Assembly (NCBI GenBank): GCA_029891345.1
Contig: CM057005.1
Location: forward strand, 59,785,760 to 59,849,759
From: Dryococelus australis
Taxonomy: Eukaryota > Arthropoda > Insecta > Phasmatodea > Phasmatidae
DNA length: 64,000 nucleotides
Direction of reading: 5' to 3'
The position numbers and the translations under genes are program-made. This document shows positions 11,399 through 22,828 of the stretch, one piece after another. A model generated the notes under the pieces. The model was not told where the DNA came from and did no database searches. It saw only the letters and a list, made by a program, of their open reading frames with translations. The number at the start of each line of letters is the position of its first letter. Position 1 is the stretch's first letter.

Positions 11399-11695
11399 GG
11401 GACAGGCAAAATTCGCGAGTTCAACGACCTGTAGGCTAGACTCCACAGTCATGTGTATAGTCGAGCCTCAGATGTTTGTTCATTGGCTGCTGCCCCATAC
11501 AGTAGCCAGTGTTACTTCACACCTACAGTAACAGCATGGCACTCGCTATACTTGTTTCCTTGCAAGTCTGCTATTGGCTCAGAGTCATCCAGGACGTTTC
11601 TTATGAACTGTGATCGAATCGCAAAGTCAACTTCAGTGTACACGTGTTTGACGCTATCTTGTCCTGAAATGAACTCGCGAAATGTTCCTATCCCT
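11399..11695 (+). mobile_element. MITE family B, copy 1
   Basis: About 297 bp with termini GGGACAGGCAAAATTCGCGA and the complement of AGGGATAGGAACATTTCGCG; TA precedes the left end. Interior landmarks are gttcattggctgctgcccc, tgctattggctcagag and tcttgtcctgaaatgaactc. Non-coding. The TA insertion site suggests Tc1/mariner-type mobilisation. Confidence 0.8.
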
Positions 11696-12945
11696 GCCTA
11701 TTACATTATAATGTTTTTAATTCTGTTTCCTTCACAGACACAGTTTAGTGTCTACTGTGACTTCTAAGACATAGTGTTGTATATTACTGACTTTTATATT
11801 GTTGCCTGGCTGCCTTTTATATAGTTGCCTGGGATCGGCATTCGCCACCCCTCTACTGCTTCTTGTTATATTTCTATCTTAATAAAAATAATAATAATGC
11901 GGGTGCAAGCAGCAGTTCGCCAGGTGAACATGGCCTTGAAAAAAAAGGGGGGGGGGAACACATTCAAATCACGTATTCGAATAGACTTAAGGCAGATTCT
12001 GACCCGCCAACTTGGTTTTATGGAATTTTCGCCATACTCTGGTAATGCAGTTTTGTATCGTGTTTTTTTTTTGGAACGACAGAGCACAGAGCATTGCATA
12101 GCGCATTGTCTGAAGTCAGTATTTCTTGATTACTGTTGATATTGTTGCCTTTGTAATCGTCTGCAAGAAATAATCTCGCGTTTCGCTTAGACAGTTACCA
12201 GTTAAAAATGAATAAATGTAGCGAGACTGTGGCAGTTCGATAAAGTTTGGGAAGCTGTTATTTAAGATATGTCCTGCGGGAAATTTCAATACACCTTCTG
12301 AAATAGAAGCTTTGGTGAAAAATCGATGAATCCAAGATGGTGGGTGGGAATCCGTCTTAACAGTTTACGAATTCTAGTAGCGAGTGAATGTTCCCGATTC
12401 TTACAAGTATTCGAATGCAAATTATTCTATTGCTGAAAAAAAAATTTCGATTCTGCCAGCCACTAGAATTACGTATTTTAAGGGGAAAATATTTTGATGC
12501 TGTAATCTCAAGGAGATACGTACTGGAAATGACAGATCTGAAGAACACGATGTCAGTGATCCGAAAAGAATAGCCTATATACTTTTTTTTTTTCTAATCT
12601 ATGTGCATTTGATGTGGCTAGAGGCACTGTATCATTTCGCGTTATTATTTTGTAATGAACTAGGTGTCGTACAATTATACCTATATTAGCGTCAATCGTG
12701 TCATCGAACTTCCGCTCATCGGACACGCCGTAATAAAATAATTTTTAACTCATTAAGGACACTTCCGGCCTTGACGAAACATCGCGACGACGATGCAAGA
12801 TAGCGGAAACAAGCTTCGTGGATATTTATGTCCTCACAATTTTAAACGGTGTATATTTATGTAAAAAAAAATGCCAAATGTAATTTCCACAAAATTAAAT
12901 TTGATTATAACATAGGCCTAGCCTTACCAGTAACTTCATTACAGC
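11696..12945. other. Anonymous sequence, 1.25 kb
   Basis: No gene or RNA recognised. Short open frames around 11825-12139 and 12357-12573 have no family resemblance; a G-run near 11948 and AT-rich spacers are the only notable features. Confidence 0.4.
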
Positions 12946-13225
12946 TGGACACCTGCAAATTCTGTGTTATTTCGTGGAGAAATGTTTTACGGAAAAAAAA
13001 AGGGGGGGAGGGTGGAAGGAATACCTCTGTGACTGGACCACATTCAACTTGAAACGCCCTCGGTATCTATGCGCCAATGAATAAACACTTAATATTGGAG
13101 TCCCGTGCGGTTTACACCAAGGCAGCAGCAGCAGCCAATGAAAAAATGACACCGGCTAGAGTATACACATCGGAACTGTGAATTCTGTCTTGATGCCGAA
13201 CGATAACAGAATTTCACAAGTCCCT
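12946..13225 (-). mobile_element. MITE family D, decayed copy
   Basis: Left end reads acctgcaaattctgtgttat and the right end gataacagaatttcacaagt ccct, matching better-preserved D copies at 22918 and 61940. Internal matches are tatctatgcgccaatgaata and agcagccaatgaaaaaatga. An A-run/G-run expansion near 13000 is private to this copy. It ends about 8 bp before a short family A element. Confidence 0.65.
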
Positions 13226-13233
13226 GACTATAT

Positions 13234-13467
13234 AGGCTATCCACAGTAAAGTGAGCACTTTTTAAGCCCCTGCTAAATTTTTACTTTAAGATAATTTCTA
13301 CATTTCAGGTACTTTTTGATATAAACATTGCCTTTTGACTAAAACACAGTATTTTCATTTTACCAGTATCAAAAGTAAACGCCTGAGGTTGCGATAAAAT
13401 ACATTTATTAGTGGTTAATGCCTGTTTAGAGGGCCTTAAAAAGTGTTTACTTCACCGTGAACAGCCT
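13234..13467 (+). mobile_element. MITE family A, short subfamily, copy 1
   Basis: Ends match family A (AGGCTATCCACAGTAAAGTG and the complement of TAGGCTGTTCACGGTGAAGT) beside TA. The 180-bp interior is unrelated to long family A but matches, in inverted orientation, the element at 49058-49276 (for example aatacatttattag and the gcctgaggt block). Confidence 0.7.
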
Positions 13468-14241
13468 AAATCACATTTTTCAGAGACACTGAATACCATG
13501 TCACTCTGAACAGACGGCTCGTAACAGAATAACGGTGTATTGAGCTGTCTGTTTTCCCCCCAACAGATCAGCTTTAAAACATCCACATCGCTCCCGTCAT
13601 TGGTTTAGATTATGAAATAACATTTGTTTTGCTCCTGGGCTGCATGCTGTTTTCGCCGCGTACTAGCGCTACCGGTTAATAACGTAAATAACGAAGTTTG
13701 CGATTTTAATCAACGACAGGGAAACACCACCACTCGCACATCATTATATGGTTACGTTTGGATGATATTTGCGTGTTTTATATCACAAAAAATTAGCTTG
13801 CGAACACATCCCCTTTTATTATTTTTTTTAAAATGTGGGTGAGGATGGCAAATTTGCTGTTTTCCAAATGCATGTCAATTATATCTAGTTTTCCAGCTAT
13901 AGATTTTAAGATTCGTAATGCAATAATAAATAATAAATTCTCATTCTTTATGACATATTTCCTATACTTCTTGATCACATTGGTTTTAATAAAGTGTTAG
14001 GGCCTATCTGTTAAACCCTGAACTAACATTTCTTAAATCATAGCAATTTTTTTTAAACAAAGTAAAAAAAAAAAAGGAATTATGTAGATAATGGATATTT
14101 AAATTTTCGCAAACTCTACGTAACCGTTACTAATTTTCTTTCATTTTTAAACCCTATTTGCACAAATATTTTGCCATTTAATAAAAGATTAAGTTTAGGC
14201 TCAATTAAATACATATTTTTGAAACCAATGTTACCAGTTAG
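13468..14241. other. Anonymous AT-rich sequence
   Basis: No gene or repeat family identified. Confidence 0.4.
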
Positions 14242-14243
14242 TA

Positions 14244-14484
14244 GAGACCTGAAAAATTCGCGGATTCATCTCGGGACAAGCCAGACTTCAAAACATGTGC
14301 CGTTTATATGACTTCAGCGATTGGTTCACACGGTGTTAGAAACCACATAGAGAAAGCCGGCCCAATCGTGGCCTTCCATTGTGACAGCAGACAACCAATG
14401 TGCAGCCGATATCGGCATATTTGTACATACGACTGTGCTGTCTCTAGCCTACAGGTCATTGAACTCGCGAACTTTTCATGTGTC
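14244..14484 (+). mobile_element. MITE family C, copy 1
   Basis: Termini GAGACCTGAAAAATTCGCGG and the complement of GACACATGAAAAGTTCGCGA, flanked by TA (14242-14243 and 14485-14486). Holds three CCAAT/ATTGG pentamers (gcgattggttc, ggcccaatcg, gacaaccaatg). Confidence 0.75.
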
Positions 14485-14486
14485 TA

Positions 14487-14775
14487 CCAATATTTCGCGA
14501 AAAAATTTCTGCACGTGCTAGATTTCAATACCGAATTTGGGGGGGGGGAGGGGGGGGCAGCAGTTTTCCTTTGTTTGCTGGACGCGAGTATTTGTGTAAA
14601 TACCTTTTCTCACTTGACGGGCAAATTAGAATTTTGTGACTCCGATACTGTACGCCTGTGATTGACGGGTAAACGCCTAAGACGCGCAACCCCTAGATCA
14701 ACCAATCAAGAAAGGGTATCTGAGCTAAAGTGTTATCAAAACGAACTGGTCGTGAAATCTTTTGGCGAAATTCGA
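14487..14775 (+). mobile_element. MITE family K-like, abutting family C
   Basis: The left end carries ATTTCGCGAAAAAATTTC directly after the TA shared with the family C copy; the right end is the complement of a GAATTTCGCCAAAAGATTTC form. The interior (cacttgacgggcaaa, caaccaatcaag) matches two further copies near 18480 and 19050. The outermost left bases appear missing. Confidence 0.55.
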
Positions 14776-14808
14776 CTGTACCCACCAATAAGTAATATGT
14801 GATTAAAG

Positions 14809-14990
14809 GGGGCCGCAGTGGCGTAGCGGCTACGGAGGTTGCCTCCTACCGGGGCGAACCGGGCTCGATTCCCGGCGGGGTCGCTCCCGGATCCTCGCAC
14901 GGGGGGGGGGGGGGGGTCGTGACGGAAGACGCCGCTGGTCAACAGGTATTCTCGGGGATCTGAGGCCCCCCCCCCCCTTCTCCGAAATCA
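14809..14990 (+). mobile_element. SINE type 1 (tRNA-derived), copy 1
   Basis: The head GGCCGCAGTGGCGTAGCGGC has a pol III A box (TGGCGTAGCGG) and a B box (GGGCTCGATTCCC near 14868). The body (gccgctggtc, ttctcggggatct) matches other copies. Two homopolymer expansions, a G-run near 14900 and a C-run near 14967, replace the usual body, and the conserved 3' end is missing. Confidence 0.75.
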
Positions 14991-15148
14991 CCCTTGGCGA
15001 AATATTCTTCCTGTTGTACATGAATTATATTTCTGACAGGAACTGTTCACAACAAGGCAACAGTTCCCAGCACTTTGAGAGTCTTCCCTTTGGCTAATCT
15101 GATTTGTGGAATTTCCTACCACTGTACACAAGTTCAGCGCACTCGATA

Positions 15149-15569
15149 AAGGCTGTTCACGATAAAGTGAGCACTTTAGAAATGAACCTTCAGAAAAAAT
15201 CACTGCCCCTGCATGCATATATTTTAATGGGCGCACTGAGTGACATTCGCCCGGTAAAGTTGGTAACGATAAATGGAAAGTAGTTCCATATATTAACGCC
15301 AGTTAAAAAGTGTTAGGTAACCACTTGTGATAATTTAAAATTATTTCTTTCGCTTTCTGTTTTTTTAATGTATCAAAGTGCAAAATTGAGCAGATTTATT
15401 AAGTATTTACTTCCTTAATAATCTCACAGTTTCATTTGACCGATGCATGAATAAAGTGATGAAGCCGATGGCAATGTTAATTTTACATAAGGCGGAGGAA
15501 TACATAACGTGTATACAAGTAGATCTCAAGCAGGGCTTTCAAAAGTGTTCATTTTACCGTGAACAGCGG
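15149..15569 (-). mobile_element. MITE family A, copy 5
   Basis: Full-length inverted copy: begins AAGGCTGTTCACGATAAAGT beside TA and ends TTTTACCGTGAACAG before a TA. All internal landmarks are present in reverse order. Confidence 0.88.
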
Positions 15570-17197
15570 ATATAAAAAATTATTGTGTTGTAGAACAGGT
15601 TAAAAATATGATTAAATATACCATTTCCTAAATTTAGCATATAGTTAACAGCTGATGTGACAGTGCGACGAAAGATGGCTGCATTTTTAGAGAAGGTGTA
15701 GACGTGCCAAGAAATCTGGCACGATTTTTCGAAAAAAATCGGCCTGTGTACATTGCACATGCCAAGTAGGGTAACGAGCAGATTAAAATGTTCTGCAACA
15801 CTTGAGTCGCTGCTACAAGGGGTTATAGAACTAAGAATTTAATACAAATGTTTTAAGCTATTTTACATTTTTGGATCACAGATCATTTCCTGGTTATAAG
15901 ATGTGGCGTTTCAGTATGTTCGCTACAAATCTCAAAGGAAAAAAAGGTGGTGTTGATTTTTCAGAAATGGTTTGTATGTATTTAGGAAACGTTTTCATCA
16001 GAAGGAAATAACTAGAATACTGCATGAAGCAATAGCATTTTTTTAAACAACAGATGTCATGGCGCGAAATACGCGTAATCACACATACGGCTGTAACCAG
16101 GCCAATGGGCAGCAGATTGCATCATTCGGGACACTATTGCCTACAACATTGTATTGTGAAATTATAAGAATCCTTCGACAGATTGAGAGCCAGGCTTCGC
16201 TTTATATAACAGCACGTATAAGTTTATATCCCTTTAATTCCAACGAATACTTACTTATATGTCCTTATAGTGATTCACCTGAATCGCTTATGCAATCAAC
16301 TCGAAATTCAGCTTAAGTATAAATACCCAGATAAACATTTTAAAAATAAGGTAATTTATAATACAATGTTAAAACTTCGACAATCACCTTGCACACAATA
16401 GAGAACAGATTTTTATACTTTCGGAATTATAGTTATTAACATAACTATGTTTTCTGCTTGCCGATCATCTTTTACACAAATGTGTGGACACATCTATGTG
16501 AAGATAACATATGTGAAATTTTACTGTCCTGCTTAATAATGATTCGGACGTGATGCTGTATGCAGTACGATACGAATAGGTAAGTACTCTATAAATTGAT
16601 GCTGATGTAACAGCAAATTTAATACAAGCATATCCGAAAGTGTAAGAAAAAAAGTGATAGCTACCATCACTCGAAAAATAATGTTTTTGGAATGTACTGT
16701 CCATTACTAGAAGTTATGTGAAGTCCTGCTCCTAAAAAATGTTAAGCTTTAAAAATAGAAGTTTTAAATTAATTTTTAGCCATTATTAATAGTTTTTCTG
16801 TAAATACTTAATAAGTTCTCCCGACAAATAATTACATTTGAATTGAAGGTGATGATTATAAATATTATCTTGAAGTAATGTCAGCAACAGTTTCAATTTT
16901 GTAGTACTTGCATGCCAAACGTAAAGGCCATTACGTAGTCACTTAAGTTTTACATTTCATATTTTGTGTGAATTTTCAGCAAATTATTTCGTAAGTCCTA
17001 CCTTTCAAGACGTGTAGAGCACTTAGGTATCACGTACGTCGTACATACTCTATTGAAATTTTTTGTAACGAACTGGCAATAACATTGTTCCGTGACACGC
17101 ACATATTCCATGCAAAAATACATAACTGTGCTCCACGATGTATATCTGGAACTACCCCAAAATCCTTGCCGACGTAAATTGGACCAAAAATCCGAGC
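15570..17197. other. Anonymous AT-rich sequence, 1.6 kb
   Basis: No host exon, RNA or repeat family recognised. Open frames of 60-85 codons here look random in composition. Confidence 0.4.
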
Positions 17198-17356
17198 TAG
17201 TAGGCGGAGGTTTAACGCACTCAACTCGCGTTCGGGGAGGACCGAGGGGAAGCCTCGGGTTCGATTCCCGGTCCAGCCATTCGTGTCATGGTTTCCCGTT
17301 CTTTTCCTAGTCCTCCAGGTGGAAGATGGATGACCTCTCGATGGAAAGCAAGGCGG
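17198..17356 (+). mobile_element. tRNA-derived SINE, type 4
   Basis: tRNA-like head with a consensus B box (GGGTTCGATTCCCGG near 17260) and an A-box-like half (tttaacgcactcaactcgcg), followed by a body with catggtttcccgttcttttc and gatggatgacctctcgatgg. An isolated tRNA is unlikely because the anticodon arm does not fold and the body continues. Confidence 0.55.
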
Positions 17357-17361
17357 GGTAT

Positions 17362-17782
17362 AGGCTGTTCACGGTAAAATGAGCACTTTTGGAGGTCCTG
17401 CTTAAAAACCTACTTGTATACACGTTGTGTAATCTTCCGCCTTATGTAAAATTAACATTGCTATCGGCTTCATCACTTTATTCATGCATCGGTCAAATGA
17501 AACTGTGAGATTATTAAGGAAGTAAATACTTCATAAATCTGCTCAATTTTGCACTTTGATACATTAAAAAAACAGAAAGCGATAGAAATAATTTTAAATT
17601 ATCACAAGTGGTTACCTAACACTTTTTAACTGGCGTTAATATATAGAATTATTTTCCACCCATCGTTACCAACTTTACTGGGCGAATGTCACGCAGTGTG
17701 CCCATTAAAATATATGAATACAGGAGCAGTGACGTTTTTCTAAGGTTCATTTCAAAAGTGCTCACTTTATCGTGAGGAGCCT
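17362..17782 (+). mobile_element. MITE family A, copy 6
   Basis: Full length with left TAGGCTGTTCACGGTAAAAT beside TA and right GTGCTCACTTTATCGTGAGG then AGCCT. One of the best-preserved copies and useful as a family reference. Confidence 0.9.
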
Positions 17783-17932
17783 TTCCTTCTTTGCCGAATA
17801 CCTGATCAACTGATTATGTATTTAGCAAATCCGTTTTCGACGAGACTAGGCGGTGAAAAATTTTCTGCACTCTTTACAAACAAAATTTTGGGAACTAGTT
17901 ATTGTGGCACTACAGCTGAAATATTGCATATC

Positions 17933-18093
17933 CATTCGTGCCGAACGATGCCGCTGGTCGGCGGAATTTCTCGGGGATCTCCCGTTACCCTGCCCTTTCA
18001 TCCCGCCGCTGCCCCATACTCACCTCAGTCACCCTCATCGACTCTCGAGCCCTTGCTGTTAAGAGCCGCCCAAATCTCTTCACTCCTTCACAC
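17933..18093 (+). mobile_element. SINE type 1, headless 3' part
   Basis: Starts at gtgccgaacgatgccgctgg and carries ttctcggggatctcccgtta, then the conserved 3' end aagagccgcccaaatctctt. The tRNA-derived head is absent, as expected from incomplete reverse transcription. Confidence 0.7.
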
Positions 18094-18200
18094 TACGAGC
18101 AGTATTTACACGGTTGATTTCTCTAGTTGCGAACAGATTAGTTTTCACTTGTGATTGACATCAACATTCTGCGTGCACACAAACGGTTATCCTTTGGCTA

Positions 18201-18468
18201 GATACCTGAAGAATTTGCGGACTCATTTCGGGTCAAGCTAGAATCCAAGAACTGTTACGTTCTGATTGCTGTTGCAATTGGTCCGTGTTTTATTTAACAC
18301 ATCCTGAAGAACCCTGAACCAATAAGAAACACGCGGTAAAATACAGCCCCAATCATTGCCTTGGGCTATTGCAGCAAGTGACCAATGAGGAATTTGTATC
18401 TGCGCCATGTTACACAAGATTGTGGAGCCTACCCTACAGGTCATTAAACTCGCGAAATTTTCTGTCTC
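18201..18468 (+). mobile_element. MITE family C, copy 2
   Basis: Termini GATACCTGAAGAATTTGCGG and the complement of GAGACAGAAAATTTCGCGAG with TA on both sides (18199-18200 and 18469-18470). Contains four CCAAT/ATTGG pentamers. Confidence 0.75.
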
Positions 18469-18470
18469 TA

Positions 18471-18690
18471 CCTATGGCTACTGTCCGAGTGTCTGTGTGA
18501 GGATACATTCTCTATTTGACTGGACCTATAAGAATTAATTTACTCCGGCCAATGAACTTCCATGATTGGTTGGCAGACGCGCCAGACGCGCGAGAGTTCA
18601 AATCATGCGACTACGAAATTGTTTCTTAACTAACGTGCTTTCCAGTGCAACTAATCGTGGAATCTTTTAGCGAAAATATACGAATATACG
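18471..18690 (+). mobile_element. MITE family K-like, left end missing
   Basis: Follows the TA of the family C copy. Body cattctctatttgactggac and right end gtggaatcttttagcgaaaa match the elements at 14487 and 19007. Confidence 0.5.
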
Positions 18691-18712
18691 TTTGACTTCA
18701 ATACTATAAGTA

Positions 18713-19004
18713 GGGATAGGAAAAATTCGCCAGTTCAATGACATGTAGGCTAGACTCCACAGTCATGTGTATACTCGAGCCTTAGATGTTGGTTCATTGG
18801 CTGCAGCCCCATAGAGTAGCCAGTGTTACTTCACACCTGGCACTATGACACTCGCTACTTGTTTCCCTGCAAGTCTGCTATTGGCTCAGAGTCGTCCAGG
18901 GTGTGTCTCATTAACTGCGATCCAATTACATAGTAAACTTCAATGCACACGTGTTTGACGTCTATCTTGTCCTGAATTGAACTCGCGCGAAATGTTCCTA
19001 TCCC
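18713..19004 (+). mobile_element. MITE family B, copy 2
   Basis: GGGATAGGAAAAATTCGCCA to GAAATGTTCCTATCCC with a perfect TA on each side (18711-18712 and 19005-19006). About 292 bp; interior as in family B copy 1. Confidence 0.85.
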
Positions 19005-19006
19005 TA

Positions 19007-19240
19007 ACAATAAGCACCCAACAGCAGTTTGTATATTGCCATTGGTTGCTGTCTGTTTGAGAAGGTTTTTTCATATTTGACCGGGCCACTCAGAATTCGG
19101 TAACTTCGGCACGGCTTCTGCGTGAGTCGTATGCAGACAGTTGACATGTGTCAGAAAGTAATCCAGCCAATCGAGCAAGGTAAACGACTGTTTTGAAATA
19201 TAACTTGTCTTTAAATCTTTTCGCGAAATTTCACTACACC
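19007..19240 (+). mobile_element. MITE family K-like, right part
   Basis: Body ttttttcatatttgaccggg and right end AATCTTTTCGCGAAATTTCA then CTACACC before TA (19241-19242). Read inward from its terminus it keeps CGCG at bases 16-19, as in families B, C, D and K. Its left end may lie beyond the family B copy. Confidence 0.5.
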
Positions 19241-19324
19241 TAGCAATGGGCTTTCTTGCTGCTCGCTCGTGAGCGGTCGGAATGCACGGTGGTCACTGGC
19301 TCCTGATGCGTGCATCGAGAATGT

Positions 19325-19385
19325 ACAGAAGTAAACAAGCGTCAGATTACCTTGCAACACTTCACCATACGCCACTGCTCGAATG
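19325..19385 (+). repeat. Dispersed repeat J, fragment 2
   Basis: Contains TTACCTTGCAACACTTCACC then atacgccactg, as in the fragments near 8985 and 48745. Confidence 0.5.
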
Positions 19386-19406
19386 TGCGATAGATAGGGA
19401 TAGTAA

Positions 19407-19686
19407 AAATCCGCGAGTTCAATTACCTGTGGGCTAGACTCCACAGTCATGTGTATACTCGAGCCTCAGATGTTTGTTCATTGGCTACTGCTCCGGAGAG
19501 TAGCCGGTGTTATTTCATACCTGGCAATATGGCACTCACTGCTTGTTTTCTCGCAAGTGTGCTATTGGCTCAGAGTCGTCCAGGGCGTGTCTAATGAACT
19601 GTGATCCTATTGCAAAGTTGACTTCAGTGTACACGTGTTTTACGTCTATCTTGTCCTGAAATGAACTCTCGAAATATTCCTCTCCC
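19407..19686 (+). mobile_element. MITE family B, copy 3
   Basis: GGGATAGTAAAAATCCGCGA to the complement of GGGAGAGGAATATTTCGAGA, flanked by TA (19405-19406 and 19687-19688). Confidence 0.83.
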
Positions 19687-19688
19687 TA

Positions 19689-20259
19689 GCGATAGATGAC
19701 TGAGAAACGTGCCGGTGCATCATGCAGTCGACGTCGCTGCGATATCTCGCAGACGCGTGCAGAAACCGAATCACACGCCCGCGCAATCGCCGAGCCCCTC
19801 CTAGTTAATCACGCGCCTGGGCCAGCTCTGATAGGCGCCAGGCTATCAGCATATCATTGGCCGCTTCGTTAGCGGGCTGATTGGTGATTACTATCGCTCC
19901 TGCCGAGGTGTGGGAAGAGGAGGGGAGGACGCGACCTATCCGTGCAATAGGACTGCAGGGTCGGTTAAACCGACACCAGGTGTCGGTTTAACAAACTGCC
20001 CCTGAGAAAAGTGTATCATTGAGCTGACAAATATTTACATACAAATGACTTTTTAATACGCCCTTGCAAGTATCATGGCTATTTACAGTGGAGTTGCCAG
20101 TTTGTCTAGACCCTTTCATATAAACTACTAGCATTTTATTCACATTTTTTAAATTCAAAACTTTGAAAATTCACCGTAAGAATTTATATGTAGGAAACAT
20201 AAATTTACCGTATTTTTGGTTAAATTGAATGTTCACTTATATTATATCTATAAATAATA
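19689..20259. other. GC-rich 0.2 kb patch, a perfect hairpin, then AT-rich DNA
   Basis: 19700-19920 is unusually GC- and CpG-rich for this window (gcagacgcgtgcag, cacgcccgcgcaatcgccga) with several CCAAT/ATTGG pentamers. It is followed by a 14-bp perfect inverted repeat at 19964-19992. No open frame supports a gene. It could be an unrecognised repeat or a CpG-rich regulatory patch. Confidence 0.4.
19964..19992. repeat. Perfect 14-bp inverted repeat, 1-bp spacer
   Basis: GTTAAACCGACACC, then A, then GGTGTCGGTTTAAC. All 14 pairs match, so the transcript or single strand could form a tight hairpin or cruciform. Confidence 0.9.
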
Positions 20260-20525
20260 AGATTTGATGTATAATCAATATGAATACAAACAGAGAGGAG
20301 ATATGTGAATTGGTAATGCCTAGTAATAAGTGGCTCTAATGTAAAATATTGTTCTACTGAGAGCACACAGAGGCGGTTAGTTGTCCCTTTGGATGCAGTT
20401 TTCTAGAATTAGTTCAGTTTTGTTTGCATGGGGCGGAGGAACATCCTAGAAGTAGAACTTCAGCAGGGTTTATGAAAAGTTGGGAGTAATCGTACATTGA
20501 CTATACCCGGTGTACGTAAGTTTTT
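20260..20525 (+). repeat. Dispersed repeat F, copy 1
   Basis: Holds ttgcatggggcggaggaaca, agtagaacttcagcagggtt and gaattggtaatgcctagtaa, shared with the copies near 28690 (same strand) and 45476 and 62425 (opposite strand). Ends are not sharp and no protein is visible. Confidence 0.65.
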
Positions 20526-21092
20526 GCACAAGACGCACAGGAACATACGAGCAATAAAAGAGGAGGCACAAGGGTTGATGTCCCACCCCGCCCCTCCTAA
20601 AAATCCCGCAATGGGGTGTAGGTGTTATCACAAGTAGGTACGAAAAAAGAAATTCAAGCTACAAACAACGTTTTCGTATAATAATTCGTTTTATCAGTAA
20701 GTATATTACCTACTGTTCATACCTGTGACGGAGATTCTGAAAGTGCCGACAGTGTTATGTGGCACTTAGCTGTCAACTCTTGGAGGACTATGCTCGAGTA
20801 TAGCTTCGGTAAAATCGTATCAATATTTCTCTCTGAAAAAAAAAACCCCCTTGTCGAAATGTAACTACGTTGTTGAGATATTTTTGTTAGAATGTTATTA
20901 AGAAACTCCATAATAACAACTACAATCTTTGCAAAAATTACACACATTTTTGTGAAACCGAACAAATTTACACGATGGACTGTGCACCCTGTTATATACG
21001 AAAAAGCATTCCATTGGAAAGTGGTTGTCTCGGCGTTTCATTGGCTGCTATCTGGTCAATCATGAAAGCCTGAATCGTTGATGACCAATAGG
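20526..21092. other. Anonymous sequence
   Basis: No gene seen. An 82-codon minus frame at 20717-20965 has no recognisable motif. Confidence 0.4.
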
Positions 21093-21094
21093 TA

Positions 21095-21384
21095 GGGCCA
21101 CCTTATTTTCGCGAAAAGATTTCAGTACAATATGTATTACAAACCACTATAGCTCAGATCCACTTTTATAATTGGTTGGGTTTAACTGTCACACGTTGTA
21201 GATGCCTACCAGCGAATCACATACACTCAGTGTTGGAGTTTCCTAGTTCTGATTGGCCCAGTCAGGTAAGGAACTGTCTCCCGACAAAGACACGTGGCCA
21301 ATAACCAGGTGAAAACTGCACGTATGCTACAGGACATTGAAGTCTAGCCTCCACGTGAATCTTTTCGCGAAAAACAGGTGGCCC
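21095..21384. mobile_element. MITE family K, complete copy
   Basis: About 30-bp inverted repeats: GGGCCACCTTATTTTCGCGA on the left and the complement of GGGCCACCTGTTTTTCGCGA on the right, flanked by TA (21093-21094 and 21385-21386). 290 bp; contains attggttggg, ctgattggccc and ggccaataacc. Confidence 0.85.
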
Positions 21385-21386
21385 TA

Positions 21387-21833
21387 CCAATAGGACTATA
21401 AAATAGAGACCTATATAACATTGCTTTCTGGCAGTTGTGGATACCGTTCACTCACTTCGAGCGTGTTTTTTTAACGCTAGTAAAAGTGAACCGACCTCAT
21501 GGTGTTAAAAGTAAATGTAAAAAACCTATTGTTCTGAAATAAATGTTTGATACCAAACGATATTTTAACTTTCCACATATTTGGCATAGACAAAAGGATA
21601 AGAAAATTACACAAGCTGGCTAAAATAATATAAATTGTTATGATATTTATACTGATTATATGTACAAATACATCGAGGTATTCATGAAAAATAAATAAAT
21701 TAAATTCCTGAAATAATATTATCAATAGGTACAAACAAAATTTTTGGAAATTATGGGAGAGCGTGTGCAATCTCCAAGATAGTGTTTTTGTTGCACCTAT
21801 GTACACAAAAATGTTAGTTTTGGAAGATAATTT
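21387..21833. other. Anonymous AT-rich sequence
   Basis: A 109-codon minus frame (21477-21806) is rich in Ile, Leu and Phe, as expected of translated AT-rich DNA; no family is recognised. Confidence 0.4.
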
Positions 21834-22131
21834 CGGCTTTTCGCGGTAAACAGACCACTTTCAAAGTCCCTGCCTCTGATCTACTTTCATACGTCTAGTG
21901 TAGTCTACCGCCAAATCTAAAATTCAACATTGCCATGGGTCTGATCGCTTAATCATGCGTCAGTCGAGTTAAACTGTGAAATTTATTAGAAAAGTAAATA
22001 TTTCACAAAGATTTCTAATTCCTAGGCGTAAAAAAAATGTTTTGCAAAACAAAATTAATTAATCTAGTTTTCACAAATATTTATACGTCACTTGTGTCGG
22101 AACTACTTGCCTTCCATCGTTCAGTTGCTTT
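21834..22131 (+). mobile_element. MITE family A, copy 7, 3'-truncated
   Basis: Left end diverged (CGGCTTTTCGCGGTAAACAG), then the usual interior (ttgccatgggtctgatcgct, aaactgtgaaatttattaga). Recognisable to the ccatcgtt block near 22120; the right terminus is absent. Confidence 0.75.
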
Positions 22132-22608
22132 TTTAAAAGTTTGATTTACTTCAGTTAACGAACCCTTCACTGGGTCAACAAATTTTCCTACAAAAGAAAG
22201 CGGACAAGCATTTCATTGACGCGAAGAAATCTTTCTGTCGCCACGGCAACATGTTCGGAACGGCTTTCCGCTCGCGCAAACTCGTCATGTCGTACCAAAT
22301 AAAATATTCACACGTCATTTCACTTACGTTCAGGCCCATCCTCACGCGCTGTTTTTTTTAATTGTTTTATTTGACCTTGATTTACTGTTTGAAGAATAAG
22401 AAAAATTGAAATTCCACACTAATTTCTTAACATTTAGAGGATTAAGGTGGTTTCCCAAAAATCGATTGAAAAAGTGTAACGAAATCGCGAACACATTATA
22501 CTCTCGAATTCAGCACGAACAACATTATGTTCAAAATTTGTTTTCCTTTGAAAAACAAACTCGCGAGGAAATCGATTCATTGGTTCGCTAGTGTTTAAAA
22601 TAATCTTA
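22132..22608. other. Anonymous sequence
   Basis: No gene or repeat family recognised. Confidence 0.4.
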
Positions 22609-22609
22609 A

Positions 22610-22828
22610 AGGCTGTTCACAATAAAATGAGCACTTTAGAAATGAACCTTAGGAAAATGTCACTGCCCCAGCCTGCATATATTTTAATGTTCGCACTGAG
22701 TGACATTCGCCCAGTAAAGTTGGCAACGGTGGCTGGAAAGTCCCATATCTTGACGTCGAATAAAAAGTGTCATGTAACCAGTTATGACAACTTCAAACTA
22801 TTTCTTTCGCTTTCTGTTCGGGAACAGC
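22610..22828 (-). mobile_element. MITE family A, copy 8, internally deleted
   Basis: Starts AAGGCTGTTCACAATAAAAT. After tatttctttcgctttctgtt it jumps directly to GGGAACAGCCTA, so the distal half is deleted but both ends remain. Confidence 0.8.
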
